This document shows positions 1-22,305 of a stretch of 64,000 bases of DNA, in pieces (within the stretch, counting starts at the first letter, position 1; each line of letters opens with the position of its first letter). The translations under genes were made by a program, and so were the position numbers. Source of the stretch: Trochalopteron elliotii (taxonomy: Eukaryota; Chordata; Aves; Passeriformes; Leiothrichidae); contig JANPWX010000449.1 in NCBI GenBank assembly GCA_024734555.1, positions 1,255,381-1,319,380 of the forward strand, written 5' to 3'. Below the pieces are notes generated by a model. That model made no database searches. It was not told where the DNA came from and was given only the letters and a program-made list of their open reading frames with translations.

Positions 1-699
1 ACGCAGCTCACTGCGGGGATTTTTAAGTCTTTAGTAAATGTGCAAATAAAGAGCCGGGGAAGGAGGAGAAAGAGGAGGAGGGTCGGGTTAGTTCAGTCTT
101 TGTGCTTTCTTGTTTCTCTCGCCCGCTCGTTGCTGGCCACTCTGCGGCGTGGTGACTGTGTCCGGCTGGCTGCCGCTAAACTGTAGTTCCTCTAAAATTC
201 AGAGAGACAGATCCCCCGGTCCGGAACAATGTCAGTCAGTGGACTTCCAAACCACGCTTCGCCTTCACTTAATTCAGCCACTGGATAAATCCATATTGCT
301 TTCAGTGCTCATCTCCCCCTTTAATATTAAGCAGCAAGCTACGGACCCAGCAAAGAACTCCTCTCGCTTACTTTCCCTCTTACTCCCAGATACTGAACAG
401 TTTCAAGTACAGTTTCAAGAAAAGCACGGAGGAGCGGGGAGAAGGGGAAGAGAGAAAAAACAAACACAACAAACAGGCAACCCAGCCCCTCTTCAGACAG
501 TAATTACAAACGGAGAGTTGCACTTACAAACTTCCAGCATTTTGCCCCCAGAACAGTCCAGCAGCCACTTTTCCTTTGTGTTTTTGTATATTCCATGCCC
601 GCGCCGGCGGGCGGCTGTTTGCCGGTGGGCTGTCGGCGCTGCCGGTGCCGGAGCTGCCCGCGGCCCCTCCGTGCGGCGCGGCGGGGCGCGGAGCGGAGC

Positions 700-720
700 G
701 GGGCGGGGGCGGGAGGCGGG
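700..720 (+). promoter_or_regulatory. G-quadruplex / SP-KLF-type G tract
   Basis: Four G runs (4, 5, 3 and 3 G) are separated by loops of 1, 1 and 4 bases on the plus strand. This fits the canonical G4 pattern and also reads as overlapping GC boxes. If transcription runs on the minus strand, the G-rich strand is the template strand. Confidence 0.55.
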
Positions 721-1239
721 TGTCACCGACAGGGAGCGCGGCCGGGGACGCGGCGCCCGGGAGGCCGGGGTGAGGCGCGGAGCCTCCCAGCGGCCGCCGA
801 GGGGAGTCGGGCCGCTGCCGCTCCCCGGGAGGTATATGCATGGGAGGAAGCCAAGGAAATCCCCGCTCTCCTCCTCGCCCTCTACCTGGATGCCGGGCCG
901 GGCGCGGAGCAGCTGCCGAGGAGCGCAGCCTCCCGCGCTCTCCCTCCTCCCCCGGCGGCGAGACCTTCAGGCGAGTACGAGGGAGTTCTCAAATAAATCA
1001 CGGCGCTGCGCTCCTCTACCAGCTGGATTTCTCTGGAACAGACGGAATAAGAACAAGCAGTGCGTTCTAGGGCGCTCGCATGCACGGGACGAGTGCACGA
1101 CACGAGGTCAGGCTCGGGATGTGGGAGCTCCGCGCCCTGGCAGGAGCTTCTTGGGTGTCCGGGACAAGTCACGTAGCGCCTGCACTGTGGTTCCTCCCCG
1201 GGAAAGCCGCAGGCTTAGTGCTTCTCTCGCCCGGCTCCT

Positions 1240-1246
1240 CTATTTA
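1240..1246 (-). promoter_or_regulatory. TATA-like element, minus strand
   Basis: The minus strand reads TAAATAG at the upstream edge of the CpG island, within a GC-rich context. It would place a start site near 1210-1216. This is a weak TATA match and could be chance. Confidence 0.2.
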
Positions 1247-1250
1247 GAGC

Positions 1251-4200
1251 AGGACAATTTTAGACTGTGAGATCTGGCCTCTGGAACCGGCCTTGCTGCA
1301 ACTGGCAGCCGCCAGGTTCTGCATGTTGTAGGTGAGCTGTAAAGGGGGATGCAGAAATAGCTGGGAGCTGGCCGGCTTTATTAAAGCAATATGCTGTTGT
1401 ACTACTGTGGCTGCATTAGTCAAATTCCCAAATGCCTCTGGGAATAAAAATGGCCCCCAAGCACGCAGAGACACATCCCTGATGGAAAACCTCCAAGGTC
1501 TTTTGGGACTGTACAGCCCTTAGTAGATAGGTGCATTATCTCTTTCAGTTCTGCAACGGGTCCAGTCAGAAAAAATACACAAATTTCATCTCAGCATACT
1601 GAGACCATTAAGCCTGAGGATGAGGAGGAGCTGACAGACAGTAACCCTCTCAGGTGTTTTTATCCCTTTCCAAGGTCATGCAAATAAATACTTTGAATGC
1701 CAGTGATGAAGTGACACATTCCTGGAAAATCCCCCAGAATATAAAAGATATGCAGCATTAGACTTACAGGAAATATAAAAAGCCCTCACTTTCATGACCC
1801 CCATCTCCTTCATGCAGCAACAAACATGAGGGTTTATTGCAAGATGTAGATTTCCAGGTTCTGGCTTGGTGAGCACCACCAGACCTTCCAGCGTGTTCAC
1901 ACCCATGTTTGCCTCAGCAAGCGCTTTGAGACTTTGCTGAGGGATAAGGTCTGGGGGAGAGGGTTTGGGGTTGTGTTGCCTTCAGAGGAAGGCATTATTG
2001 CTAACAGGAAAAAGAGATTTTTTTGTTGTTGTTATTTAACCTTGAACAACTGAGGAAGAGTGGGTTATTATTTGAGACATAATGGTAGCTTGCATCTGTT
2101 GAGAACAGCGGGTTGGCACAGCTGGAATATAAAATGAAATGATAATGTTTGTAAAATAGTAGATGATGTTACCTCTGCTTCAGGCCTTGATTGGGCATTT
2201 ATTTGTTCATTACAGCTCAGATGTCATTGCTGTGTTAAAGGGGGTCAGTCATAGAACACACGCGCAACAGTAACACACGAATTTCATGGAGAATAAGCAA
2301 GAGTGTTTTAAGTGACGGCTTGACTGGCGTTTTCAAAGTGGCTGTGGGAATTTGAAATCCATGGTGCTGCTCCGGAAGCTACCAAGACAGCTGGAGGAAT
2401 TCTCTCTCTCTGTCTCTCTTACAAGATTTCGTGGAACTCAGAGAGTGATCTTTCCAAACAAAGATTTTTTTTTTCTTTTTCATTTTAACTTGAGACGTTG
2501 AAGATTTGCTTTTTGCCAGTCGCCATCCTGAGAGTTCGGTTTGTGGTTTGATCTCTCCCTTTCGAGGCGAGAGGCAGCAGGCTGCGGGGCTGCGCTGCGA
2601 GTCGCGCTCGCTCAATCCGCAGCAAATGCTGCCCCTGGTGTTCCTGAGCAGGAAATACTCTACAGCCATCCCTCGGCTTTCCAAGTTTTGTTAGGAAGAC
2701 CCTGGCGAATGTCACCAACCCCTGGATACTCCCATCAGTTTTGGACTGGTTGGTTGTCAATTTTCTTAAGAGCAAACGGTTCTTAACACGTTGTAACACC
2801 CCTCGGAATTAGCGGCATTCTCGTAAACACACTCAGGATAAAACAACGTATCAGGTCCTTGAACAATTAATTAGTTTATTCCTTCTGTTGACACTAATTT
2901 GTGACCTTTTTGCCTGACATTGTAATCGCACATGAACTGTCATGCTCGAGCATTTTTTCTGTGTGAATTCCCTACCGCTGTTGAAGCCCTGAGTTTCCCA
3001 AACCAGCAGCCCCCTCCAGATGAGAAAAGCACTTACTTGTGCTGGGTTCACAGCCAGGAATTCTCACCATAGACATCCCATCGTGCTAATAACTTTCCAA
3101 AAATGGAAAAAAAAGACTGTGCTGAACCTGTGTCGCCTAAAACCTTGAGTGCATGCTTCAGTCTCAGCACATGCCTCGTTCATCTGTGTTTAGAAATCAC
3201 ATATCAAATTGCTTCCAAGTTATATTAACTCCACTGCAACAATCAATACTACAGAGGACTTTCTGAACTCAGAGCTTTGAATTTTCCATTCAAAGCCATT
3301 TCCATTATTTACTTTTCACTTGGCCATTTTGAGTTCCTGGGCTGTTCCAAGGTAGGCTCATGTATGATGCTGCTCACCTGGCAAATTGTTTAACTTGGAA
3401 GCAGTCTGACTGCACCTGAGTCAGTTTTCTTGTCTTTAAATCTTGGGCACAAGTTGCTTGCAATTGCTGCTCTGTTTAAACTGTAAAGTAACCAATCTTG
3501 AACAGAGCATTTCTGTTTTCTTTTTTTTTTTTTTTTTCTTTTTTTAAACAAATAATAATGAATCCAAGGAAACTGTGTTTACAACTTACTTAATAAACAA
3601 TAGGGGAAGAAGCCCTGAACAACCCTATGCCACCGCTTACTACCTAGACAATTACTAAAATTCACATCAACTCTTCAGGGAAGTGGAGCCACTGATGGGG
3701 TTATTATCAGGTTTTTAAATATAATTTCACATATTTTTCATATTTGCCTTGGCTGGTAGATCATACTTTTTTATATTCTTTTGTCTAATCTCTAAATTCA
3801 GATTAGAAATTGGGATTTCTTTCTCCTCAAAGTAGAACCAGAAAGGCAACTTTTAAAAGACTACTTTGTGTGTGCTGGATATTTCTCTTGGAATGGTATT
3901 GTATTTACAAGTGTTTGTGTAGCACACATGCACACTAGCCCACTCTGTTTATCCAGATAGACTTAAAAAAGGATAAAACTAGAAGTCTTTATTTATCCAA
4001 ATAAATGTAAACTAGAGGAGTTAAGCATGGGAATTGCCTGTAATTGCCTGCTGAAGTGCTAAAAATAGCTGCTTTTTGGAAACAGGAGAAGCCTTCACTG
4101 TTGAAAAAGTGGCAGTAATAGCTATCTACTATTAGCAAACAACTTTCTTTCCAAAAACTGAAGGACACAGGGAGAAAAATCGTTTCTTTTCATACTTCAC

Positions 4201-6391
4201 TGCAAGAACTGGACAGAATATAGACCAAAAAGAACCTCCTGTCCCAGAAGTATGTTGTGTTAGTCAGCCTGATCCTATACATAAATACCTTGTGTGAGCT
4301 TCATCATTATCACTGTCTCCAGTTACAGAACTTAAACTAGAGCAGATTATCAAAACATTACAGAAACTAAAGTAATTTCCAAGTATGATCATTAATCACC
4401 CATGCAAAGTCTAATCACATACTGAGCTCTCTTCATTGTTCCGTTAAGACAGGTACTTTATCTTAATTAGAGCTACTGCTTCAAAAATTAACACTAAAAA
4501 CAATTTAAAATATCCTACTGGAACAAACATTTTATTGTCTCACCTCCTAACTCCGTTCAGCTTCTCTGATGTGGAAAAAAAAAAGCATGAAAGACTGGTG
4601 AGATTTCTAATTTCTCCCATCATTAGATATTTGCACATTTTTTTTCTGCTAGAAATATTCTTACTGACTAATTCTATATATAGAAAGTCTCAGGGGTAAG
4701 AGTCTTCTTTGTGCTTCATGCTGTACTAGCATTTGCAGACAGACCTGGAAAAATTGATTAAATTTTTACATATTTACTCTTCTAAACAATTTTTTAACTT
4801 CCTGTGGTGAAGACAAATGTAAAAGTGATGTAATGACATTTCACATTTGCTGTCTTTTAGAAACACTTCAGGTAGAACAGCCACAAAAATATTATCACTT
4901 CCTCCCATCTCAGTCAGGGGCATATCAGAGTTTAAGAGACACAATACACACAAAAACATCACCTCCTGCCAAATCAAATATCTGTTTCTCACTGAAACAG
5001 AAATAAGAGATTTCAATTTAAGGCATTTTCTTATTCCCACTGGTGACACCACAGCCAAGATTAGTAAACCTATGGAAGCACTTTCTACCAGGAAGTTCCA
5101 TCAGAATACTTTTGTATCCCTGCTAGCAAGAGAAAAAACAACGATCTGGAAAAAAAGTGTTGTAGAGAGCACACACTTTTTAGGTGAATGAAGAGGAAGT
5201 GAGAAAAAAGGTCTGGGATATCAAAGAATTAGTAGAATGGACCATTTCAATTTTCAATGAAACTGTATATATTCTTGAAACATTACCTGTAATCAGCAAG
5301 CCAGAGTTTCACAAACTTATTCTTTACTGTGGTAGTGAATTGTTTTAATGCAGCAAAAGGAGAGACCATCTATTCATTTTGACAACAAATTTTTTAAGCA
5401 AAAATCATAATCATGAGTTTTCAGAAAATACATATGGTATCAAAAATTAGGACCAGTCAGGAAGACTCTAAGATGACATACTCCACTACATGGTACAGAA
5501 GTCATTTCAGAATGGTTTTCCTTTGTAAGAATAAAGTTACACCAAATGTATGTTATGTTCTAGAGAAGCAAACCAAACTAATACAGAGATTTTGTTAACA
5601 GACAGTAGTGAGGTATCAATAACTAAAAGGGAAATATTCAAGATGGATTCCTGAGTACTTTTTAAGTCGATAGGTGTGCTCCCACCAGTATTTCCAGAAG
5701 AACAGAGATGAGGGAGGAGAAGGAATAGAGAAGGAAACTTTCAACTTTGGTAACCAGGGAGATAGATATAAGACACACCAAACCTCAGAATTCTATGTGT
5801 CTAACTCACAGGTAAGGTATGGAAAGAGTATCTTCAATGTAAATTTACTTGAGAGTAAGTCTCAATCTGTTTACTGGGAATTTTCATCTTGGTTTTGTAT
5901 ATCTTGTGTCTGTATGTGGTACAAAGGAGTACTGATGCTACTAACTTACCCTAATAGAATTTAAAACATTGTTGAATTTCAAGTCCTTAAAAAAGTAAAA
6001 GCAGTTCATTTCTCACAATGAATGCTGGAAAAAGGGTAGTGAATGATGAATCTAAGGTACAGTTTCTATGTAAAAAAGGCAGCAGATGTTCATTGTTAAG
6101 CAATACACCCGGCAGCAGTGGCCTACCCAATCAGCATATCTGTTCCCAGTAAAATGGGAACTTCTTATGGACAAATCTATGAGAAATCAGGTTCCATTAG
6201 TTTTGCTGCTGAGACAGCAACCTGTTCAAAGGATTCAGAGTGCTAACAGTATCTTTCACTAAGTTGTTCGGCCACAAAAGACTAATAAGAGTATGTGCAT
6301 ACAGCAAGATGTAGGATTCAAAATGTTGTGCCCTGCATTTTGTCTTAGGCTACACCTGATTCTTTTTATATGCAGCCCAAAATACAGGGAC
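1251..6391. other. Intergenic spacer, MAML2-CCDC82
   Basis: No coding exon or recognisable mobile element was found. The stretch is AT-rich, apart from a small CpG cluster at about 2555-2630 that could be a secondary promoter or enhancer. A CT-rich run lies at 2401-2420 and a T-rich run at about 3521-3545. ORFs here are short and show no familiar motif. Confidence 0.6.
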
Positions 6392-6990
6392 AGAAACACT
6401 GAATAATTTGGGTTGGAAGGGACCTTTAAGGATCATAATGATCAGGGAAATCTTCCAGTATACCAGGTTTCTCAAAGCCCCATCCTAACCTAACCTTAAC
6501 ACCCTTCCAGGGATGGGGCATCCACACCTTCTCTGGGCAATCTGCGCCAGTGCCTCACCAACCTCACAGTAAAAAATTTCTTCCCTATATCCATCTATAC
6601 CTACCTACTTTGAGTTTAAAATTTGTTGTCCTGTCACTACAGACCCTGGTAAAAAGTCCCTCTCCATCTTCCTTGTAGGCCCCCTTTAAATACTTAAAGG
6701 TTGCAATAAGGTCCCCCAGAGCCTTCCTTTCTCCAGACAGAACAATACCAAATCTCTCAGCCTGTCTACAGCCAGCCCTCTGATCAATTTTGTGACCCTC
6801 CTCTGGACTTGGTCCAGAATGTCCAGTCTTTCCTGTGCCAGGACCCTAGAGCTGGATGCAGCACTCCAGGTAGGGTTTCATAAGAGCAGGGGGGCAGAAT
6901 CACCTTCCCCAGCCTGCTGGCCATGCTGCTTTGGATGCAGCCCAGGACACAGTTGGCTTTCTGGGCTGTGAGTGCACATTTACAGTTCTT
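6392..6990 (-). mobile_element. CR1 LINE, 3' part, minus orientation
   Basis: The left edge has the reverse complement of the avian CR1 3' end (GGGTTGGAAGGGACCT). It continues through the untranslated tail and into the end of ORF2. On the minus strand, 6784 onward encodes the C-terminal reverse-transcriptase segment (motif KANCVLGCIQSSMASRLGKV). The copy is 5'-truncated, as is usual for CR1, and is moderately diverged. Confidence 0.92.
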
Positions 6991-7655
6991 GTCCAATTTT
7001 TCAGAATGGACAGTACCCTTCCTGAATCCTTGAAAATCTGATCTTATTTGGGTTTCATACAATTCTGGTAAGCCACGCATCCTGTTTCTGACCAACTCCT
7101 ACCTTCTGTTAAGCTACACTGGAAGAATTCTTGCTCATCTTGCATAGGCATATGAATCTATTCTCTTAGGACTGCAGTTACTCCAAGTTGCTGCCATTAT
7201 GTTTGCACAATGTAACCTGATGTTTAAAATCTCAGTAAATTGCCCCAGCTGCTTATCAGAGACAGCACTGTGGGCCCATGTGTTCATTTAGATGGCTAAG
7301 CCAGACTCAGTCTGTATGACGCCCATACTGTGACTCATCACCTACTTTCTCAAGAGAGGAATGACTACTGTGCTGCCAATGCAGTCAGGACTGCAGAATA
7401 TTTCCTCTGTTGCCTTGCAACTGTCTATACTGATTCCTCAGAGGAGAAATAGATCTTTGCTTTTGGGTCCTGTTTGTTGTAACTATCATTCTGACTGACT
7501 GGACTTGCTTGCACATAATGAGCAATAAGGAAGGTAAGATGCAAGTCCTAAGTTCTTGTATAACAAAGCCTTACCTTTCCAAATATACTCACTTCAAAAG
7601 ATCTCAGCATCTCCTGTGTTCTCTACAATGCAGCTCAATCTAAATAGGTGGAAGT
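6991..7655. other. Short spacer between CR1 and CCDC82 3' end
   Basis: I see no gene or repeat in this stretch. It lies just beyond the probable CCDC82 cleavage site. Confidence 0.5.
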
Positions 7656-7661
7656 TTTATT
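7656..7661 (-). terminator. CCDC82: Candidate poly(A) signal of CCDC82
   Basis: This is a perfect AATAAA on the minus strand, about 285 nt after the stop codon. It is the first such hexamer downstream of the stop. No strong GU-rich element follows. Confidence 0.45.
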
Positions 7662-7943
7662 TCACAAGTAAATAGATAGTGAACTGGTACTTCTGACAGC
7701 AGGAAACTTAAAGTGATTAATGCACTAAGACTGGAAGAACAGATTTGGTAAAACTTTGGGTTTATATTGACACAGATGAGAAAAAAAGATATAGCTCATT
7801 ATCAAACAGTAACTTAAAGGCATATGAACTTAGGTGTAACAGCCTACATAGAAATCTCCAAGTCGAGGCAGAGATAAAGTGCATGCAGATGAAGTAGGCA
7901 ATTCACATTTTTAAAGATGTCTTTCAAAGAGCTATATGACCTC
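7656..7943 (-). other. CCDC82: CCDC82 3' UTR (probable extent)
   Basis: This is the region from after the CCDC82 stop codon to the first AATAAA on the minus strand. A longer 3' UTR using a distal signal cannot be excluded. Confidence 0.5.
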
Positions 7944-19344
<11,401 letters not shown>

Positions 19345-19365
19345 CAGAAGGCTTCAGCAAAATAC

Positions 19366-19495
19366 CTAAATATAAACCAGTAGAACAAAGCATTTAGTAC
19401 ATTGTACCATTCAAAGGGTAAAAAAACCAGCACATGAGCATACACATTTTGCTCCATATGCTTATATGACTTAGCAGCACCATTAAGAGACTCAC
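19366..19495 (-). other. CCDC82: Short 5' UTR intron of CCDC82
   Basis: On the minus strand this begins GTGAGT and ends TTTATATTTAG. It has a perfect branch-point-like TACTAAA at 19399-19393, about 28 nt before the acceptor. The 130-nt length is typical of small vertebrate introns. It is inferred from signals only. Confidence 0.65.
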
Positions 19496-19570
19496 GCGGA
19501 AACCAGCACCATACAAAACTCGGCACACACAGCAGCTTCTCGAGAGGCTACACTTCACTCAGGTCACGCT
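19496..19570 (-). other. CCDC82: Probable non-coding first exon of CCDC82
   Basis: The 3' boundary is set by the donor CCGC|GTGAGT at 19496/19495. The 5' boundary is approximate and lies at the edge of the CpG island. Short stop-containing frames make it untranslated. Confidence 0.5.
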
Positions 19571-19689
19571 CTGAAGGAATCAGCTCTGGGGCGCCGCTGA
19601 CGCTCCCGTGGCCGCCTCCCGACTCCGGGCGGCTCCGGGGCCGTTGTGGGGCCCTTCCGCCTCAGGACCCCGCGGCTCCCGCGGCTCCC

Positions 19690-19905
19690 GCGCCGCCGTT
19701 TCCCGCCGTTTCCGGCCGTTACCCGCGCGCCGCCGTTTCCCGCCGTTGCCCGCGCGCCCTGAGNNNNNNNNNNNNNNNNNNNNNNNNNNNNNNNNNNNNN
19801 NNNNNNNNNNNNNNNNNNNNNNNNNNNNNNNNNNNNNNNNNNNNNNNNNNNNNNNNNNNNNNNCCGTTGCCCGCGCGCCGCCGTTTCCCGCCGCGCGCCT
19901 CCTCA
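19690..19905. repeat. GC-rich tandem repeat spanning the gap
   Basis: Copies of a roughly 27-bp unit (CCGTTGCCCGCGCGCC, then GCCGTTTCCCG) occur on both sides of the gap. There are two or more partial copies at 19716-19760 and one at 19864-19890. Sub-units of CCGTTTCCCG occur from 19696. The gap therefore lies inside a minisatellite. Confidence 0.75.
19764..19863. other. Assembly gap (100 N)
   Basis: Exactly 100 undetermined bases are present, the conventional placeholder for a gap of unknown size. Confidence 0.99.
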
Positions 19906-19990
19906 GCCACGGCCCGGGCTTCCGCCCCCTCTTCCCCTCCGCGCGTCGCGATTGGCCGCCTCGCCTGTCGGTCTTCCTGCCGCTATGTTT

Positions 19991-20000
19991 ACGGAAGTGG
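19991..20000 (+). promoter_or_regulatory. ETS/GABP-type site
   Basis: ACGGAAGTGG matches the GABP/ETS core CGGAAGT. GABP sites are common in CpG-island and bidirectional promoters. The position fits a proximal promoter of CCDC82 or of a divergent transcript. Confidence 0.5.
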
Positions 20001-20038
20001 AGTCACGCCGCGGTGGGGGTCGGGAGGAGGGGTATGGT

Positions 20039-20095
20039 TGAGTTGATGCTCAGTGGCTGGCGAACCGGAGATCATGGGTTCGAGTCCCGCCTCGG
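20039..20095 (+). pseudogene. tRNA-like sequence with A and B boxes, anticodon arm missing
   Basis: An A-box-like TGCTCAGTGG (20047-20056) and a perfect B box GGTTCGAGTCC (20078-20088) are present. A GCTC/GAAC D-arm can form with one mismatch. The segment before the B box, GGAGATCATGG, resembles the 3' half of vertebrate tRNA-Thr. The A-to-B spacing is too short to fit an anticodon arm, so this is not a functional tRNA. It is either a deleted tRNA pseudogene or the head of a tRNA-derived SINE. Confidence 0.5.
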
Positions 20096-20305
20096 TGTCG
20101 CCCGGTTCACCTGGACATCTCAGGCAGCGCTGTCGTGTAGTGGTTTAATTGTTTGTGCCCGTCATCAGTGCACTCCCGAGAAAAGTCTGCGCGGGCTTGT
20201 GGGTTACGGCACCTCCCCAGCGGGGCTGGCAGAGACTGCCGCTGGTGTGAGGCGCGCCCCGCCACAGCGGCTTCCTCAGCAGCCTTGGGAGCAAACCCAG
20301 TGGGC

Positions 20306-20656
20306 TTGTGAGGAGGGGCTGGGGGTGTTTTACCTGGAGAAAAGTGGGCTTCGGGGGCCCGTGTCGTTCTCGACAGCTGCCTGAAAGGAGGGCGTAGCAA
20401 GGATAGGACGAGAGGAAATGGCCTCAAGTTGCCCCAGGGGAGGTTTAGGTCGTACTTGAGGAAAAAATTCTTCCCTGAAAGGATGGTCAAGCGTTGAGAA
20501 ACAGGCTGCCCGGGGAAGTGGTGGAGTCGCCGTCCCAGGAAACGTTCAAAAGACGTGTGGATATAGCACTTGAGGACGGGTTTTAGTGGTGAACACGTTG
20601 GTGGTGCTTGATGATCTTAAAGTCTTTTCCACCCTCAACGATTCCATGGTACTGTG
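20306..20656 (+). mobile_element. CR1 LINE 3' end, plus orientation
   Basis: The copy follows the avian CR1 tail closely: GGATAGGACGAGAGGAAATGG, AGGCTGCCCGGGGAAGTGG and the terminal TGATCTTAAAGTCTTTTCCA before CGATTCCATGGTACTG. It lacks about 33 nt of the usual sequence upstream of the GGATAGGACGAG motif. It is the least diverged CR1 in the window and lies directly behind the CCDC82 promoter. Confidence 0.95.
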
Positions 20657-21857
20657 AATAATGAGCTTCTGCCGGTTTTCTGCATAAAGCGGCTTTGAAT
20701 AGGATGTTGGATTCTGTTCAGAGCTAATAAGCTTACAGATGCATTTTAATAACAAGATTCATGTCTTAAATTTTCTCTGCTTTGCTTGGTCTGTGGCAGA
20801 AAACTGCTGTTACCTTGGAACTCATTCTGCTGACATACTTTTGTACTCTTTTAACAAGATCTTGTAATTACTTCCATATATTTTTTAAAAATAGCTGCTA
20901 ACAAAACCATAAGGAGAGGAAAGATAATTATTTCTCGTCTTATTTACATAATGAATTTGGTATGGTGAAAAGGTGTGCACCTGTGTGTTGAATTTCCACC
21001 AAAATGTTTATATTGAATGGATTGTAATGGTTATTATTCAAGGATTATATTGCTTAGGGGATTTCTAGTCCTGGGCTGAAATTTCTTTTAATTGCCTTAC
21101 ATTTGAAGTCAGTACGTGAATTTTCACATAAATACACGGATCAGAGTTTACCCATGATTTATTACTTTCTCCAAAGTGTGGTAGAAGTCAGCATTTCAGG
21201 GTGCTGTTCTGTCCCTGGTTTCCATCACATTTCTTGCTTCCAACGTCGCCACCTTGTGACAAAAGGCATGAAAGAATCCTGGTAGTTTTACTCTTGCAGT
21301 ACAGCTGACGGAAATAACGTAATTACAATGAAAATATTGTATGTAACCGAAGAAAATATCTAGTAAATACATTTTTTTCCTACTTCAATAACATGAATAG
21401 TTTCAGTTATGAATACTGGCTTCTGAAAGACAGCAAAAGTTTTTACTATTCACAATGCTTATATCTTGATTTTTCAGGCAAGCCCCAGTTCCAGGGGAGT
21501 CTACAGCGTGGGGTCATGGGCGACCTTAGATTTAAGTAGCAGAATTCAGTCAAAAGACAGACAAATTTTCCTCTAAACTTCTCTCTGGGTATGTTAATAT
21601 GTTCTATACACATTAAGCAAACTCATTTGTCTGATAGAAAATAAATGCAGTTGATTTTCTTGTGTACCATAGCATTTTTTCCTGTGTTTGTTACTGAGTT
21701 CCTGAGGCAGTTACTATGCCATGTGATGGCAGCAGCACCTACCCAGTACAGAGTTTTGTATTTTGCTGGGGTATTACGGTTCTATATGATTTTAGATAAC
21801 AGAGAAATTATTATATTGAAGCCTTTATTTTAAGTGGCAGTCCCCAGTAACCCCTTC
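20657..21857. other. Intergenic, no gene seen
   Basis: This is AT-rich unique-looking sequence with no convincing exon. A weak CTCF-like motif (21245-21259) is listed separately. Confidence 0.5.
21245..21259 (-). promoter_or_regulatory. Weak CTCF-like motif, minus strand
   Basis: The plus strand reads GTCGCCACCTTGTGA, matching the reverse CTCF core (GCCMYCTRSTGG) at about 11 of 15 positions. Confidence 0.3.
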
Positions 21858-22305
21858 TGTTGCCCGATACCCAGAGTAAAACACAAACCAACAGAGTTGA
21901 TTTATGCGGTGCTTTATTCGGGCCCAGGGACCTGAGGACTAGCGTCCCAAGTCAGGATCCCAAAGACCCTCATTTTACAATCAGCTTTTATATCCTTTAC
22001 AACTGATTACTTCATTAGTGTACGTGCAAAACCCCACATCCCAAGTTACAATAGATACATATATCTCTCAAATTACACTCCTTGAAGCCATAAATTTCAC
22101 ATGGTTGTCTGCTCCAAGACTATGGTTTAGCTTCTGTGGTTAAACTCCCACCACCAGATACCTATTGCTACGTTATACTTTAACTTAATCTCATGGAAAC
22201 ATCTAACAGTTTCTACCTGTTCTGTACTTAGCTAAGCTTTTTAAGTCTCAGGAACCTCAGTACATTCCCATGGCACATTCCCAGGATTCGGGCCTACTTC
22301 TAACA
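21858..22305 (-). mobile_element. Probable solo LTR of an endogenous retrovirus
   Basis: The segment begins TGTTGCCCG and ends CTTCTAACA, giving TGTT...AACA inverted termini. Read on the minus strand, an AATAAAGCACC poly(A) signal (21918-21913) sits about 55 nt before the 3' end, the arrangement of an R-U5 end. No primer-binding site, gag, pol or env sequence is adjacent, so it would be a solo LTR. No clean target duplication is seen. An 18-nt near-repeat (21847-21864 and 22373-22390) brackets the region with an offset. Confidence 0.5.

Larger units (their letters stand above)
1..1250 (-). promoter_or_regulatory. MAML2: Probable MAML2 promoter and 5' UTR (CpG island)
   Basis: The sequence is CpG- and GC-rich from about 595 to 1250 and less so from 1 to 594, as expected for a vertebrate CpG-island promoter and leader. 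In human, MAML2 (a Notch coactivator of the Mastermind family) lies on the same strand as CCDC82, with its first exon a few kilobases beyond the CCDC82 3' end. CCDC82 here ends near 7.7 kb on the minus strand, so this island is where MAML2 exon 1 should be. No MAML2 coding sequence is seen, so the start codon would lie left of the window. Short minus-strand ORFs (493-726, 524-841) would be upstream ORFs in the leader. The identity rests on gene order, not on protein similarity. Confidence 0.55.
19560..20300. promoter_or_regulatory. CCDC82: CpG-island promoter of CCDC82 (possibly bidirectional)
   Basis: This is a dense CpG stretch directly upstream of the CCDC82 first exon, interrupted by the assembly gap. 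In mammals this promoter is shared head-to-head with JRKL. Here the right-hand side holds a tRNA-like sequence and then a CR1, with no JRKL ORF. Confidence 0.75.

Noticed and set aside
110..1270. 386-codon plus-strand open frame
   Set aside because: It runs through the CpG island on the strand opposite the expected MAML2 transcript. Its Arg/Gly/Ala/Pro-rich stretches and lack of any domain point to a stop-poor GC artefact.
6784..7095. 103-codon minus-strand frame
   Set aside because: Most of it is the C-terminal remnant of CR1 ORF2.
20125..20185. Second A-box-like sequence (TCGTGTAGTGGTTTA)
   Set aside because: It resembles the 5' part of some tRNAs, but no B box or clover-leaf follows.
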